NCBI GenBank assembly: GCA_015482705.2
Contig: JADMLA020000018.1
Location: 14,813-78,812 of the forward strand
DNA: 64,000 nucleotides
Origin: Prosthecochloris sp.
Lineage (GTDB): Bacteria; Bacteroidota; Chlorobiia; Chlorobiales; Chlorobiaceae
Direction of reading: 5' to 3'
This document shows, piece after piece, positions 35,531-44,597 of the stretch (within the stretch, counting starts at the first letter, position 1; the number at the start of each line of letters is the position of its first letter). Both the position numbers and the translations under genes were made by a program. The notes under the pieces were generated by a model that was not told the origin of the DNA, did no database searches, and was given only the letters and a program-made list of their open reading frames with translations.

Positions 35531-36002
35531 GAAACCAAAGTGTGCAGTCGCCGCATATCTCAAGGATATGCGGAGGAAAGTCCGAACATCACAGGACAGG
35601 GTGCCTGTCGAGAGTTTTCGCTCAAGACGGGGAGCAGCGGTGCAAACTTCTGCTACAGAAAGTGCAACAGAAAGTATACCGCCCCGGCTTTCCGGGGTAA
35701 GGGTGAAAAGGGGGTGTAAGAGACCACCAGGCATGCCAGTAATGACATGTGCTATGAAAACCTCCCCGATGCAAGGCTGAATAGAGAAACTTTTCCGAAA
35801 GGAAAAAGAACGGTCCGTTCAATTCTGCAAGGACACCTCTTTTAGTTATCACGAACCGCTCGAGTACAACAGGGTGTGTTCCCGGCGCAGAGGAAGTTAA
35901 CAGAGGTGTCCACGAGAGAGTTTCCGGGTGAGCTGCATTAGATAAATGACTGCAGCTTTGCCGCAAGGCAGAGAACAGAATTCGGCTTACAGCTTTGGTT
36001 TC
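35531..36002 (+). ncRNA. rnpB: RNase P RNA, bacterial type A-like
   Basis: The conserved core is visible: GGAGGAAAGTCCGAACATC near the 5' end, ACAGAAAGT in the middle, GGGTGAAAAGGG, then GTAAGAGACCACCAG and, near the 3' end, GAACAGAATTCGGCTTACAG. The terminal P1 stem is a perfect 10-bp pair, GAAACCAAAG (35531-35540) with CTTTGGTTTC (35993-36002). The 3' end runs into a T-rich terminator. At about 470 bases it is longer than average, mostly from extra helices in the second half. Confidence 0.95.
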
Positions 36003-36009
36003 AGTTTTT

Positions 36010-36495
36010 TTATAAAAACCTTGCCAGCACAAACACTCCTATCATTATAAACGTGATGGCTATTTTTGCAGCCGTACCGACAACAAGGCCAACCCAGGCG
36101 CCAAAACCTGCACGCCCTGCCGCATGAAGATCTCTCCGTACATATAACTCACCGACAACCGCTCCAATAAACGGACCAAGAATAATTCCGGGCAGGCCAA
36201 AAAAAACCCCTCCTACAGCCCCGATGGTAGCCCCGATAACCGAGTATCTACCGGCACCATATTTTCCCGCCCCAAGAGCCCCTGCCAGAAAATCAATACC
36301 GTATCCCAGAAGGCAGAGAATCAAAAGCACTAAAAGAGTACCCTGACCAACATAAACAAACCCTTCAGCCCATGCTGCCACGGCAAGTCCTGCAAATACA
36401 AGTACGATACCGGGAAGTACCGGCAGTAAAAGGCCGGCAACACCGGCAACAACCAGAATCACAGAAAAAATCAAGAGGACTACCGTACCATCCAT
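36010..36495 (-). CDS. DUF456-family membrane protein
   Basis: 161 residues, almost all hydrophobic, with GAIGGVFFG-like glycine-rich helices: LPGIVLVFAGLAVAAWAEGF, then GAGRYSVIGATIGAVGGVFF, LPGIILGPFIGAVVGELYVR and AGFGAWVGLVVGTAAKI. This matches DUF456, small membrane proteins of unknown function. It converges with rnpB. Confidence 0.88.
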   Translation of the reverse strand: MDGTVVLLIFSVILVVAGVAGLLLPVLPGIVLVFAGLAVAAWAEGFVYVGQGTLLVLLILCLLGYGIDFLAGALGAGKYGAGRYSVIGATIGAVGGVFFGLPGIILGPFIGAVVGELYVRRDLHAAGRAGFGAWVGLVVGTAAKIAITFIMIGVFVLARFL

Positions 36496-36518
36496 ATCTG
36501 GCTAATCCACACGTTTCG

Positions 36519-36800
36519 TTAAATCCTCTTCATGTTGAAATTGACACTGGTATACCTTGTTGAACGTCTCAGTGCAATATCAGCAGTATCCTCGAAAAAA
36601 GAAGACGTCCGAATCAGCTCTTCAAGCTCGTTATCGTTCAACTCGGCAATATCATCGGTCACAAAAATGAAGCTGTTGCCGGCGATACCGTTGGCATGCC
36701 ATTTCTGAAAAAGCACTTCATAATTGCCAAGCGTTGTCTCCTGTTCAAAAATAACAGTCACAACGTTCTCCTGAGAAACATCGTTAAACCTTGAAGACAT
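36519..36800 (-). CDS. small hypothetical protein
   Basis: 93 residues, no signal peptide or helix long enough for a membrane. It has VVTVIFEQETTLGNYEVLFQ, ANGIAGNSFIFVTDDIAEL and a C-terminal RRSTRYTSVNF. I do not recognise a family. It lies between the DUF456 gene and ybeY, 38 bases from ybeY, and probably shares their transcript. Confidence 0.7.
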   Translation of the reverse strand: MSSRFNDVSQENVVTVIFEQETTLGNYEVLFQKWHANGIAGNSFIFVTDDIAELNDNELEELIRTSSFFEDTADIALRRSTRYTSVNFNMKRI

Positions 36801-36838
36801 AGGAGATTAAAAAATAGTTAGAGAAACCGGGTTCACCT

Positions 36839-37258
36839 TTATTGAAAACTCAGTCGATCAAGATAATAATCTTCTTTTTCTTTCATCGCGGCTCTGGAAT
36901 CCTCATCACTGTCTTCATAACCGGTCAAATGCAACGCCGAGTGGATGGTGACACGAAACAGTTCGTTTTCGAAACCGGTTCCAAAACACTTGGCATTTTT
37001 GGCAACGACATCGAGAGATATGTAGAATTCACCCTCAATCTCCCCTATCATCGTATTATATTTGAACGTCACCGTATCGGTAGGGTAATCATGTCCAAGA
37101 AACTCCCTGTTGATTCGATGTATCATCCTGTCACCGCAATACACTGCGATAACCGACCCCAAGGCATAACCCTCCGACTCGATAACATTTTCGATAATAA
37201 CTTCAAGCTTTTTCTGCGGAATTTCCTTTCTTGTGGTGTTGTACAGCTCAAGCGACAT
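36839..37258 (-). CDS. ybeY: endoribonuclease YbeY
   Basis: 139 residues from the ATG at 37258. It cleaves near the 3' end of 16S rRNA and takes part in ribosome quality control. YPTDTVTFKYN and the metal site IHSALHLTGYEDSDEDSRAAM are present. The usual third His of HGxLHLxGYDH is replaced by Asp/Glu (GYEDSD), comparable to the GYKDKT version seen in Bacteroidetes. The start overlaps the hflX stop by 11 bases. Confidence 0.92.
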   Translation of the reverse strand: MSLELYNTTRKEIPQKKLEVIIENVIESEGYALGSVIAVYCGDRMIHRINREFLGHDYPTDTVTFKYNTMIGEIEGEFYISLDVVAKNAKCFGTGFENELFRVTIHSALHLTGYEDSDEDSRAAMKEKEDYYLDRLSFQ

Positions 37259-38549
37259 GACTGCTATCCTTTTCGGCCGCCGCAATCCGGGCATCGATTT
37301 GTTTGAGGTTTTTGTAATGCGCCCTGTATTTTAAAATAACGTCCTCATTAACATGCTTTTTACCTATAACTTCAGCATTATCATACAGATACCCGATCAG
37401 TTTGTAGTTTGAAACATGTGTTTTGAGAGTACGTAATCGATAGTCTCTGGAAACGTAATCCCCTATAGCATCCTTGAGAAGCATGAGATTGATCCCCCGT
37501 TTGGCCGAGACGAACAGAGCCTCCGGATATTTCAGGCGAAGCGAACGAAGGGCTTCTTTATCTTTTACGGCATCGACTTTGTTGAAAACATTGATAATGT
37601 TCCCATGCTCTACCCCTATCTCCTGAAGTGTCCCGGTGACGATTCTCATCTGTTCTTCAAATCCTTCATGGCTTGCATCGATCACATGCAACAGAAAATC
37701 GGCCTGTAAAACTTCGTCGAGTGTCGACCGAAAGCTTTCAACAAGCCGATGTGGAAGCTTTCGAATAAATCCAACTGTATCGGACAGCAACACAACTTTG
37801 TTGATCTTCAGCTGGAGACGGCGGGTTTTTGTATCGAGGGTCGCGAACAATCGATCTTCGGCATAAGCCCCTGTATCGGGACAGAGCCTGTTCATCAGGG
37901 TTGATTTTCCGGCATTCGTGTAACCGACAAGAGCCACGCGCGGAATCTTTCCACGCTCCTTCGTTTGTGTTGCATGTTGAAGAGCAACATCGCCAAGTTT
38001 TCTTTTCAGGAAAGAGATTCTCTTGCGCACAAGCCGACGGTCTGTTTCGATCTGCGTTTCACCGGGCCCTTTTGTTCCGATTCCCCCTTTCTGTTTTGAA
38101 AGGTGTGTCCACAAGCGTGTCAATCTGGGAAGCAGATATTCAAGTTGAGCAAGTTCAACCTGCATTTTCGCCTGTGCTGATTGAGCCCTGATGGCAAAAA
38201 TCTGCAGAATCAGTTCGGTTCGATCCAGAACCTTGCAACCGAAAACACGTTCAAGATTTCTTGCCTGAACGGGAGAAAGATCATCGTCGAAAATAACAAT
38301 ATCGATCGATCCGCCTTTGACGAGATGCTCCATTTCCTCGACTTTGCCTCTGCCGAGAAACCATGCTGGATCTTTTTGTTTTCGCTCCTGAATAACGCGA
38401 GAGACTACTTCTGCACCTGCAGTATCTGCGAGCAGTTCGAGCTCATCCAGATACTCTTCGACGACCGGTCTGGTCAATTGTGGAATAGAACTTATACCGA
38501 CAAGCAGCGCTCGTTCTTTCGTTACTTCCTGGGAGGTATAGGTATCCAA
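37248..38549 (-). CDS. hflX: ribosome-associated GTPase HflX
   Basis: 433 residues. The N-terminal HflX domain (about 1-190) contains VSRVIQERKQKDPAWFLGRGKVEE, FDDDLSPVQARNLE and KGGIGTKGPGETQIETDRR. The G domain (about 200-365) has G1 GYTNAGKSTLMN, the switch-region LSDTVGFIRKLPH and G4 NKVDAV. HflX splits or rescues stalled ribosomes. Translationally coupled to ybeY, as often seen among ribosome factors. Confidence 0.95.
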   Translation of the reverse strand: MDTYTSQEVTKERALLVGISSIPQLTRPVVEEYLDELELLADTAGAEVVSRVIQERKQKDPAWFLGRGKVEEMEHLVKGGSIDIVIFDDDLSPVQARNLERVFGCKVLDRTELILQIFAIRAQSAQAKMQVELAQLEYLLPRLTRLWTHLSKQKGGIGTKGPGETQIETDRRLVRKRISFLKRKLGDVALQHATQTKERGKIPRVALVGYTNAGKSTLMNRLCPDTGAYAEDRLFATLDTKTRRLQLKINKVVLLSDTVGFIRKLPHRLVESFRSTLDEVLQADFLLHVIDASHEGFEEQMRIVTGTLQEIGVEHGNIINVFNKVDAVKDKEALRSLRLKYPEALFVSAKRGINLMLLKDAIGDYVSRDYRLRTLKTHVSNYKLIGYLYDNAEVIGKKHVNEDVILKYRAHYKNLKQIDARIAAAEKDSSHVA

Positions 38550-38751
38550 TATCAGATAAACAGTGAAAAAATTAAACTACCCGATGAACGGAACTCCTGC
38601 CGATCATCTTTACATATTGCTATATTAAGAGCTTTATTTTATCTTGCCAACACTCCTTATAACTTAGTCAGTATTTAAAAAGTTACACATTCTTTTCTTT
38701 GCTTTTACCGGTTGACGGAGAAAACCACGCTTTCCAAAGCAGAAAATTTCA

Positions 38752-39684
38752 ATGAGTTACAGCTATAATGGAACAACAACAGTGAGTGGTTCTGATAAAG
38801 AACTTACGCTTGCAAACGCCTACCAGTACTGCCGTCAGGTAACCAGGCATCATGCGAAAACATTTTACCTCGCAACGCTTTTTCTCTCGAAAAAACGACG
38901 CAATCCAATATATGCAATGTATGCGTTACTGAGAACAGTTGATGACTTGGTTGATCTGGCAGAAGACAAACTGACAAACGGTACGCTGACCAAGGCTGAA
39001 TTGAGCTCCATGATGGCTGACTGGAAAACCCGGCTGAACGAGTGCTATCGGGGTGCCCCCCATAACGACCCGATCATGATTGCCTGGCATGATACTCTGC
39101 AAAAATGCCATATCCCCGTTGAGCTGCCTCTGGATCTTATGGATGGAGTAGCCATGGATATCGATTTCAAGCCGTTTCAAACATTCGACGATCTCTATGT
39201 TTACTGCTATAAGGTAGCTTCGGTTGTCGGTCTGATGTGCTCGGAGATTTTCGGGTACCGCGATAAAAAAGCACTTGATCACGCGATCGAACTCGGTATA
39301 GCCATGCAGCTCACCAATATTTTGCGTGATATCGGTGAAGATGTGGATCGAGGCAGAATCTACCTTCCTCTTGAAGATCTCGACCGCTTCGAGTATACAC
39401 AGGAACAATTTATGCAAAAACAGATAAACGAAAATTTTATCGAGCTGATACAATTTCAGATTTCACGAGCTCGAAGCTATTACGCAGCATCCGAGAAGGG
39501 TATTCCCATGCTGGAAAAAGACAGCAGGCTTGCAGTAAAAATCAGCAGTCTGAACTACTGCAACATCCTTAAAGCCATTGAAGAAAACAATTACGATGTT
39601 TTCTCCCAGAGGGCTTACAGGTCCTTCTACCAGAAACTTCGGACCATCCCTACGCTCTGGTACAAAATGAACGCCCCCGGTTAA
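38752..39684 (+). CDS. crtB: phytoene/squalene synthase family protein
   Basis: 310 residues of the trans-isoprenyl diphosphate condensing fold. The first aspartate motif is TVDDLVDLAED and the second is NILRDIGEDVDRGRIYLP. Other marks are HAKTFYLATLFLSKKRRNPIYA and YCYKVASVVGLMCSEIFG. In green sulfur bacteria this family makes phytoene for the carotenoids of the light-harvesting system. A squalene-type activity cannot be excluded from sequence alone. The 200 bases upstream hold its promoter and that of hflX. Confidence 0.87.
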   Translation: MSYSYNGTTTVSGSDKELTLANAYQYCRQVTRHHAKTFYLATLFLSKKRRNPIYAMYALLRTVDDLVDLAEDKLTNGTLTKAELSSMMADWKTRLNECYRGAPHNDPIMIAWHDTLQKCHIPVELPLDLMDGVAMDIDFKPFQTFDDLYVYCYKVASVVGLMCSEIFGYRDKKALDHAIELGIAMQLTNILRDIGEDVDRGRIYLPLEDLDRFEYTQEQFMQKQINENFIELIQFQISRARSYYAASEKGIPMLEKDSRLAVKISSLNYCNILKAIEENNYDVFSQRAYRSFYQKLRTIPTLWYKMNAPG

Positions 39685-39743
39685 GCCATTACGATCACTT
39701 TTGACAACGTATTATCAAAAAAATAAGTTAACAACCCTTTTCC

Positions 39744-41291
39744 ATGAGTGAGGCACAAGAACATAAGAGACAGCAAAACACATCGGCTGATCAGAATGAA
39801 GAGTTACGCGCTTTGAACGATCAAATGAAAAGGCGCATCGAGGAACGAAACCAACTTACCGAAGAGGGAATCGAACCATACCCGTACGGATTCGATGTCA
39901 CCGAATATTCAAAGCAAATCATCGATGGCTACCAGGACGACAAACCCGAAACCGTTTCGGTTGCAGGCAGGATAATGACCATAAGAAAAATGGGAAAAGC
40001 CTCATTTTTCCACATTCTCGATAAAGAAGGTAAAATACAGATCTACATCAAAAGAGATGAAGTGGGTCAGGAAACTTACAGAGTCTTCAAACTGCTCGAT
40101 ATTGGAGACATTGTCGGTATAAAAGGGTACACTTTCCGAACAAAAACCGGTGAAATCTCAATTCACGCTGAAGAGTTCCAACTGCTCAGCAAATCGTTAC
40201 GACCTATCCCGATCGCAAAGGAAAAAGAGGTTGATGGGCAAAAAGTCACCTACGATGCATTCAGTGACAAGGAAATGCGTTACAGGCAACGTTACGTCGA
40301 CCTGATCGTCAACCCGGAAGTCAAAGAAACCTTTGTGAAGCGTTCCGCCATCATTTCTTCCATGCGGAATTTTTTCACCGACAGAGGCTACCTCGAAGTT
40401 GAAACGCCAATCCTCCAACCAGTTTACGGGGGTGCGGCAGCAAGACCGTTCACGACTCACCACAACGCGCTGAACATGGAGCTCTATCTCAGGATCGCCA
40501 ATGAGCTTTATCTCAAACGTCTTATCGTCGGGGGATTTGACGGAGTTTTCGAATTCGCCAAGGATTTCCGCAACGAGGGCATCGACCGTTTTCACAATCC
40601 GGAGTTTACCCAGGTAGAACTTTACGTCGCCTACAAAGATTATTACTGGATGATGAACCTGGTCGAAGAACTGATTTACAAGACAAACCTCTCGATAAAC
40701 AACAGTGACTCGACCTGTTTTCTCGGTAATACCATAAGTTTGAAACCACCCTATAGAAGGTTGACGATCGCCGATGCGATACATGAATATTGCTCTGTCG
40801 ATATCGCGGGAAAATCTGAAACCGAATTGAGAAACATGGCAAAGGATCTCGGTCTTTCGCTCGATCCTAAAATCAGCTCCGGCAAGATCATCGATGAGAT
40901 TTTCGGAGAATTTGTCGAACCGAAACTGATTCAGCCAACGTTTATCACAGATTACCCGACAGAGATGTCGCCCCTTGCAAAAAAACACCGTTCCAAAGAT
41001 GGGTTGGTCGAGCGTTTCGAGCTTATTGTAGGAGGTAAAGAACTTTGTAACTCGTTCTCCGAACTGAATGATCCGGTTATACAACGGGAACGGCTTGAAA
41101 CCCAGGCAAAACTGCGCCAGCGCGGTGACGATGAAGCGATGGTTGTCGATGATGATTTCCTTCGTGCTCTTGAATACGGCATGCCTCCTTGCGCCGGCCT
41201 GGGCATCGGTGTCGACAGGCTTGTCATGCTGCTGACGGGGCAGGATTCCATAAGGGATGTCATATTTTTCCCCCACATGAAACCGGAATAG
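39744..41291 (+). CDS. lysS: lysyl-tRNA synthetase, class II
   Basis: 515 residues. The OB-fold anticodon domain (about 70-165) has VSVAGRIMTIRKMGKASFFH. The catalytic domain has motif 1 around SSMRNFFTDRGYLEVETP, motif 2 FAKDFRNEGIDRFHNPEF and motif 3 PPCAGLGIGVDRLVMLLTG. It charges tRNA-Lys. It is followed by a strong terminator, after which the prophage begins. Confidence 0.97.
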   Translation: MSEAQEHKRQQNTSADQNEELRALNDQMKRRIEERNQLTEEGIEPYPYGFDVTEYSKQIIDGYQDDKPETVSVAGRIMTIRKMGKASFFHILDKEGKIQIYIKRDEVGQETYRVFKLLDIGDIVGIKGYTFRTKTGEISIHAEEFQLLSKSLRPIPIAKEKEVDGQKVTYDAFSDKEMRYRQRYVDLIVNPEVKETFVKRSAIISSMRNFFTDRGYLEVETPILQPVYGGAAARPFTTHHNALNMELYLRIANELYLKRLIVGGFDGVFEFAKDFRNEGIDRFHNPEFTQVELYVAYKDYYWMMNLVEELIYKTNLSINNSDSTCFLGNTISLKPPYRRLTIADAIHEYCSVDIAGKSETELRNMAKDLGLSLDPKISSGKIIDEIFGEFVEPKLIQPTFITDYPTEMSPLAKKHRSKDGLVERFELIVGGKELCNSFSELNDPVIQRERLETQAKLRQRGDDEAMVVDDDFLRALEYGMPPCAGLGIGVDRLVMLLTGQDSIRDVIFFPHMKPE

Positions 41292-41361
41292 ATAAGACGC
41301 TATTTTATATATACTTAGAAACAGTTTTTATTATTTATGGATCGTATATGAATCATTATAA

Positions 41362-41395
41362 ACAAAAAAAGCCCGAAATAACTCGGGCTTTTTTA
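41362..41395. terminator. two-way intrinsic terminator between lysS and the prophage
   Basis: GCCCGA (41371-41376) pairs with TCGGGC (41383-41388), with seven A before it and six T after it. It can stop lysS transcripts on the plus strand and the phage late transcript on the minus strand. Confidence 0.85.
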
Positions 41396-41427
41396 TTGAA
41401 AAAATATTTTGGTAGCGGCTATTTAGG

Positions 41428-41811
41428 CTATGGTTGCTCTGTTTTGCGCCTGATGCTGTCGACAACCCCGCCGCCGAAGTAGAAGCCCACGATTGTGAGC
41501 ATTATTAAACCAATGCGGAATGTTGCCATTATTTCCATCACGTCATTTGTAGTTTTACCGAAAAAATTCATAATAAGGACGAGCACAAAACACGCTATGT
41601 AAGTTGTTGCAAACAATATTGCAAGAAACCTTTGAGCGACTTTAAACGGTGCGTATGCTTTAAGTAGCTCAACTTTACTTTGCACTTTTTGCCATTCGTA
41701 TTTTCTGCGATCCTCTGCTTTTTCTTCACCGCTGTAGACAAATCCATCGATTAAGTCAAGTCCTTTTTCGATGATGTTGTCAGCCCCGAATATTTTCCCG
41801 AATATGCTCAT
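41428..41811 (-). CDS. phage holin, 3TM type
   Basis: 127 residues. A soluble N-terminus (about 1-50) is followed by two or three hydrophobic helices (FLAILFATTYIACFVLVLIM and FRIGLIMLTIVGFYFGGGV). This is the Holin_3TMs layout of lambda-like and gene-transfer-agent phages. It would let the endolysin through the inner membrane. Its start overlaps the endolysin stop by 4 bases. Confidence 0.83.
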   Translation of the reverse strand: MSIFGKIFGADNIIEKGLDLIDGFVYSGEEKAEDRRKYEWQKVQSKVELLKAYAPFKVAQRFLAILFATTYIACFVLVLIMNFFGKTTNDVMEIMATFRIGLIMLTIVGFYFGGGVVDSIRRKTEQP

Positions 41812-42368
41812 CGTATTCCAAAATATTGTTTGATGTTGATATATTTTTCAGCCTCTTCCAAGTCGCGCTTCAGCCAGCCTCGTATAAATTTCACCTGGTT
41901 CCGTTTTTGCGTGATGCGTTTCAAGCGGTGCCCAACTCGCATCAACGTATGCTGACAAACAAACAGCTCGATCTCGAGCCCGGAAAGCTCGTTTATTGCA
42001 GACAAGGTTATTGGTCCTAAATCCCCGTCCGGCTCACAGTCAAGACAAAACTGAGCGTACATCACACTTTTCTTGATGCTGCTGTTCATGCCGAAATTGT
42101 AGATTGTTTCTGCAACAGATTGATGTTTGATCTCATCACCCCGGAAGGTGTCCCAAAATTTCCGCTTGTAAAACTCCCTGACGAGATCACGGCATTCCTG
42201 TGTATGTCCCTTTCCGGAATAAACAAGCTGCCATCCCGGCCATTTTGGATGATAGTTTTTCGCTATGCCGGCAAAGGTATCACCTCCGGAGTCACCGCTC
42301 ACGCGATGTAGCGTGAAACCACCCTCATCTCCAATTGTCTCGATATATGCTCTCAGAAAATCAGCCAT
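41808..42368 (-). CDS. phage endolysin, GH108-type muramidase
   Basis: 186 residues from the ATG at 42368, which overlaps the upstream stop by 8 bases; a GTG at 42392 is less likely. IGDEGGFTLHRVSGDSGGDTF holds the catalytic Glu of the GH108 family, followed by TFAGIAKNYHPKWPGWQL. The C-terminal half is a PG_binding_3-like domain (VAETIYNFGMNSSIKKSV, then DGDLGPITLSAINEL). It cuts peptidoglycan glycan strands at lysis. Confidence 0.9.
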   Translation of the reverse strand: MADFLRAYIETIGDEGGFTLHRVSGDSGGDTFAGIAKNYHPKWPGWQLVYSGKGHTQECRDLVREFYKRKFWDTFRGDEIKHQSVAETIYNFGMNSSIKKSVMYAQFCLDCEPDGDLGPITLSAINELSGLEIELFVCQHTLMRVGHRLKRITQKRNQVKFIRGWLKRDLEEAEKYINIKQYFGIR

Positions 42369-42663
42369 TTGCGGTTGTTTTACAGTGTGCACTCAATGGG
42401 CAATTCTTTTCCATTTCTGTTCTTATTTTTTCTTGCTTCAGCCGTTCCGTCTTTATTGTTTCTTTTTCCGCCTGTATTCTTATTCTCAATAGCAAAGATG
42501 AATATATCGATACCACTATACCACAAAATCCCGCAGCAATGGTAACCAAATCAGGCATAAGCTGCGTTATTTCATTGAATACCGTTGTACCTGTAATCCC
42601 AAATGTTATTACGATAGGACCAACAGGACTTTGGCTTTGTAAATGCATTTTAATCGTTGACAT
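42361..42663 (-). CDS. small phage membrane protein, possible holin or spanin-like
   Basis: 100 residues. A hydrophobic helix (about 33-60, ITQLMPDLVTIAAGFCGIVV) is followed by a charged coiled-coil segment (LRIRIQAEKETIKTERLKQEK). Located just upstream of the endolysin gene, so it is probably part of lysis, but whether as holin, antiholin or inner-membrane spanin cannot be told. Confidence 0.7.
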   Translation of the reverse strand: MSTIKMHLQSQSPVGPIVITFGITGTTVFNEITQLMPDLVTIAAGFCGIVVSIYSSLLLRIRIQAEKETIKTERLKQEKIRTEMEKNCPLSAHCKTTANG

Positions 42664-42720
42664 ATTCCCTCGTCAGGTGCGGGGGCAATTATGAAAAAAC
42701 AGCGCAAATGAAAAGTGCGG

Positions 42721-43014
42721 TCATGTGAACATATAAAACCTGTCTACTTTTTTTATTGTTGTCAAAAACGGTATTTGCTTTTTGTGCTTTTCAATCTGAC
42801 TGATAAGAACATCCGATCCGGTAAAAATAACGCGGGTTTCGTCGTCAAGTTTGATTTGTAACGTCAAACACTTGCCGCTTTTGTTTTTATCAAACTTGCT
42901 ATTGTGTATCCGAAACCCCAGCACAATTATCTCTTTGTTGAGAATGTTGTCGATTCTGATTTTATCGCCATCGAGTACATGTGTGGGCTCGGCAAAATCA
43001 GAAAAATGTTGCAT
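42721..43014 (-). CDS. small protein in the reverse transcriptase cassette, OB-like
   Basis: 97 residues, AT-rich like the reverse transcriptase gene. It is predicted to be mostly beta strand: NKEIIVLGFRIHNSKFDKNK, KCLTLQIKLDDETRVIFTGS, then a helix and FLTTIKKVDRFYMFT. The overall impression is a small OB-like fold, possibly nucleic-acid binding, but this is by eye only. Its start overlaps the previous stop (TAATG). Lysis genes begin 58 bases further. Function unknown; a role in the retroelement is an inference from position. Confidence 0.7.
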   Translation of the reverse strand: MQHFSDFAEPTHVLDGDKIRIDNILNKEIIVLGFRIHNSKFDKNKSGKCLTLQIKLDDETRVIFTGSDVLISQIEKHKKQIPFLTTIKKVDRFYMFT

Positions 43015-43376
43015 TAATAATTCAAATCGTTTTTAACTTGTGTTTTTATATTTTCTACATCAGCATTATATGCATTAAAAACCCCGTCATTGTCAATTCC
43101 GGCAATGGCTTTTCTCTGCATAGCCAATTCTTCCGGAAAAGGATATTTCTTTGCTATATAAGCAGTAACAATATGTACATAAGCTAAATGCTTTTTCTGT
43201 TGCGTCGTCAAGTCGTCGACACAGAAAGGCACTTGTATCTCATTGTACTGCCATTCATCCCTTGTTTCCCCGGTTTCAGGGTCTGATACAGAAACCTGAG
43301 ATATGTTGAACCGGTACCGATCTTTATGAAATACAGATGGTTGATTATTGCTTTTTATTACAGGCAATTCGGTCAT
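43014..43376 (-). CDS. small phage protein overlapping the reverse transcriptase gene
   Basis: 120 residues. The N-terminal half is probably beta-rich and the C-terminal half helical (TTQQKKHLAYVHIVTAYIAK, then EELAMQRKAIAGIDNDGVFN). The composition is acidic, unlike the basic four-helix Avd proteins of known DGRs. Its start lies 32 bases inside the 3' end of the reverse transcriptase gene. Similar C-terminal motifs (YPxxEELAxxRK, YNxxVE) appear in small proteins near phage tail fibre genes, so it may be a virion rather than a retroelement part. Confidence 0.7.
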   Translation of the reverse strand: MTELPVIKSNNQPSVFHKDRYRFNISQVSVSDPETGETRDEWQYNEIQVPFCVDDLTTQQKKHLAYVHIVTAYIAKKYPFPEELAMQRKAIAGIDNDGVFNAYNADVENIKTQVKNDLNY

Positions 43377-44322
43377 AATTGTATTTCTTTTTAAGGTTAT
43401 AAGTATTGGCCCAGCAAAACCAGCCGTGATAAGCCGGCATAGCGTTTAACGCCTTTTTCGTGTATTTTTTCTTGAAATTCTTGACTATGCTTTTTCTCAC
43501 CAATGTATAACCATGAAAAAATCTGTATCCGAGAAAATCAATACCTCTGCTATCTACCGGGAACACTTGCCAATTATTCTTTAATTCCAGTTTAAGGGTG
43601 GCAAGATATCTTTCAATATTCCGTTTGATTTGATGCAACTCGCTTTTTTCTGCTCCGAGAATCACCATGTCATCGCAATACCTGTAATAATATGTGACAC
43701 GAAGATTTTCTTTTATCCAATGGTCCATCAATGAAAGAACAAGATTGCCTATCGGTTGAGACGGATAATTACCTATTGGCACAAACGGAGCACTGTCTGC
43801 TATCAGATCGAGTAACCAGAGCACATCAGGATCTTTGAGTTTTCTTCTGAACGCCTGCTTTTGAACTTCTGGCAGAATGCTTTGATAAAACTTACGAACA
43901 TCCATTTTCAAGCAATAGTGTGTACCAGTGCGATCCGCATGCAAAGCCTTACGTAAGCGCCGAACACCGTCATGTATGCCTCGTCCCTTTACTGCAGCAT
44001 ACGTATCTCTGATCAATCCCTTTGTCCATATCGGTTCAACAACGTTCATCACGCAATGATGGATAATTCTGTCTGGATAATATTTAAGCTTCCAGATTTC
44101 ACGCTCTTTCAATCCATCTTTTTTGATCATGATCGAGTATTTCGAGCACTTGTATGTTTTGTTTATCAACATACTTCGTATATGCCTGAAATACTTTTCC
44201 GGGTCGGAATCGACCATTTTCACTTCAGAATAATGGGTCTTGCGTTTTCGAGCTCTTTGATGAGCAATTTCAATATTTTCCAAAGAACAGACAGTGTGCC
44301 ACAAATAACCGTATCTCTTCAT
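43345..44322 (-). CDS. DGR-type reverse transcriptase
   Basis: 325 residues. Motif A is CLKMDVRKFYQSILP (Asp141). The active-site motif is YRYCDDMVIL (YCDD at 215-218). Motif 4 reads PIGNYPSQPIGNLVLS (about 182-197), whose xGxxxSQ form distinguishes diversity-generating retroelement enzymes from retron and group II intron types. The fingers are at WKLKYYPDRIIHHCVMN, and the thumb-like end has DFLGYRFFHG. It would copy the template repeat RNA with errors at adenines. No maturase or endonuclease domain is present. Confidence 0.96.
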   Translation of the reverse strand: MKRYGYLWHTVCSLENIEIAHQRARKRKTHYSEVKMVDSDPEKYFRHIRSMLINKTYKCSKYSIMIKKDGLKEREIWKLKYYPDRIIHHCVMNVVEPIWTKGLIRDTYAAVKGRGIHDGVRRLRKALHADRTGTHYCLKMDVRKFYQSILPEVQKQAFRRKLKDPDVLWLLDLIADSAPFVPIGNYPSQPIGNLVLSLMDHWIKENLRVTYYYRYCDDMVILGAEKSELHQIKRNIERYLATLKLELKNNWQVFPVDSRGIDFLGYRFFHGYTLVRKSIVKNFKKKYTKKALNAMPAYHGWFCWANTYNLKKKYNYDRIACNKKQ

Positions 44323-44424
44323 AAGCTGCTTCTTGACCTGTGCGCTTTCGAGGTTCCTACCAACACACGATAACGGTCTCTTTATATTTTGCCGAGAGGC
44401 AAGGTGATTCAGAGAGACAAATTG

Positions 44425-44544
44425 AAGCAGAGCTGGCTGCCGATATTCGTATTCGCATTCGAAACTGAATTAGCTGCATTCCAAGAGAACGGACCTGCAT
44501 TCGAACCGTTATTCGCATTACTGCCTACCAGAAACACGCGAAAG
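44425..44544 (-). repeat. DGR template repeat (TR)
   Basis: 120 bases that align without gaps to the variable repeat 192 bp away; identity is 101/120. On the coding strand it contains 27 adenines, many in AAT/AAC triplets (for example GCGAATAACGG and TCGAATGCGAATACG). These let adenine mutation reach many amino acids while avoiding stops. It is not part of a gene. It lies between the target gene and the reverse transcriptase gene, the standard order. Confidence 0.95.
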
Positions 44545-44597
44545 CACACCTTTCCCTGAACACACCTATCAAAGAACAAAAAAACACACTGAACACG

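Noticed and set aside
40197..41276. 359-codon frame opposite lysS
   Set aside because: Long, but fully antisense to the class II synthetase motifs; its residues show no domain.
42721..43376. The 120-residue protein as an Avd homolog
   Set aside because: It is acidic and its first half looks beta-rich, whereas Avd is a basic four-helix bundle.
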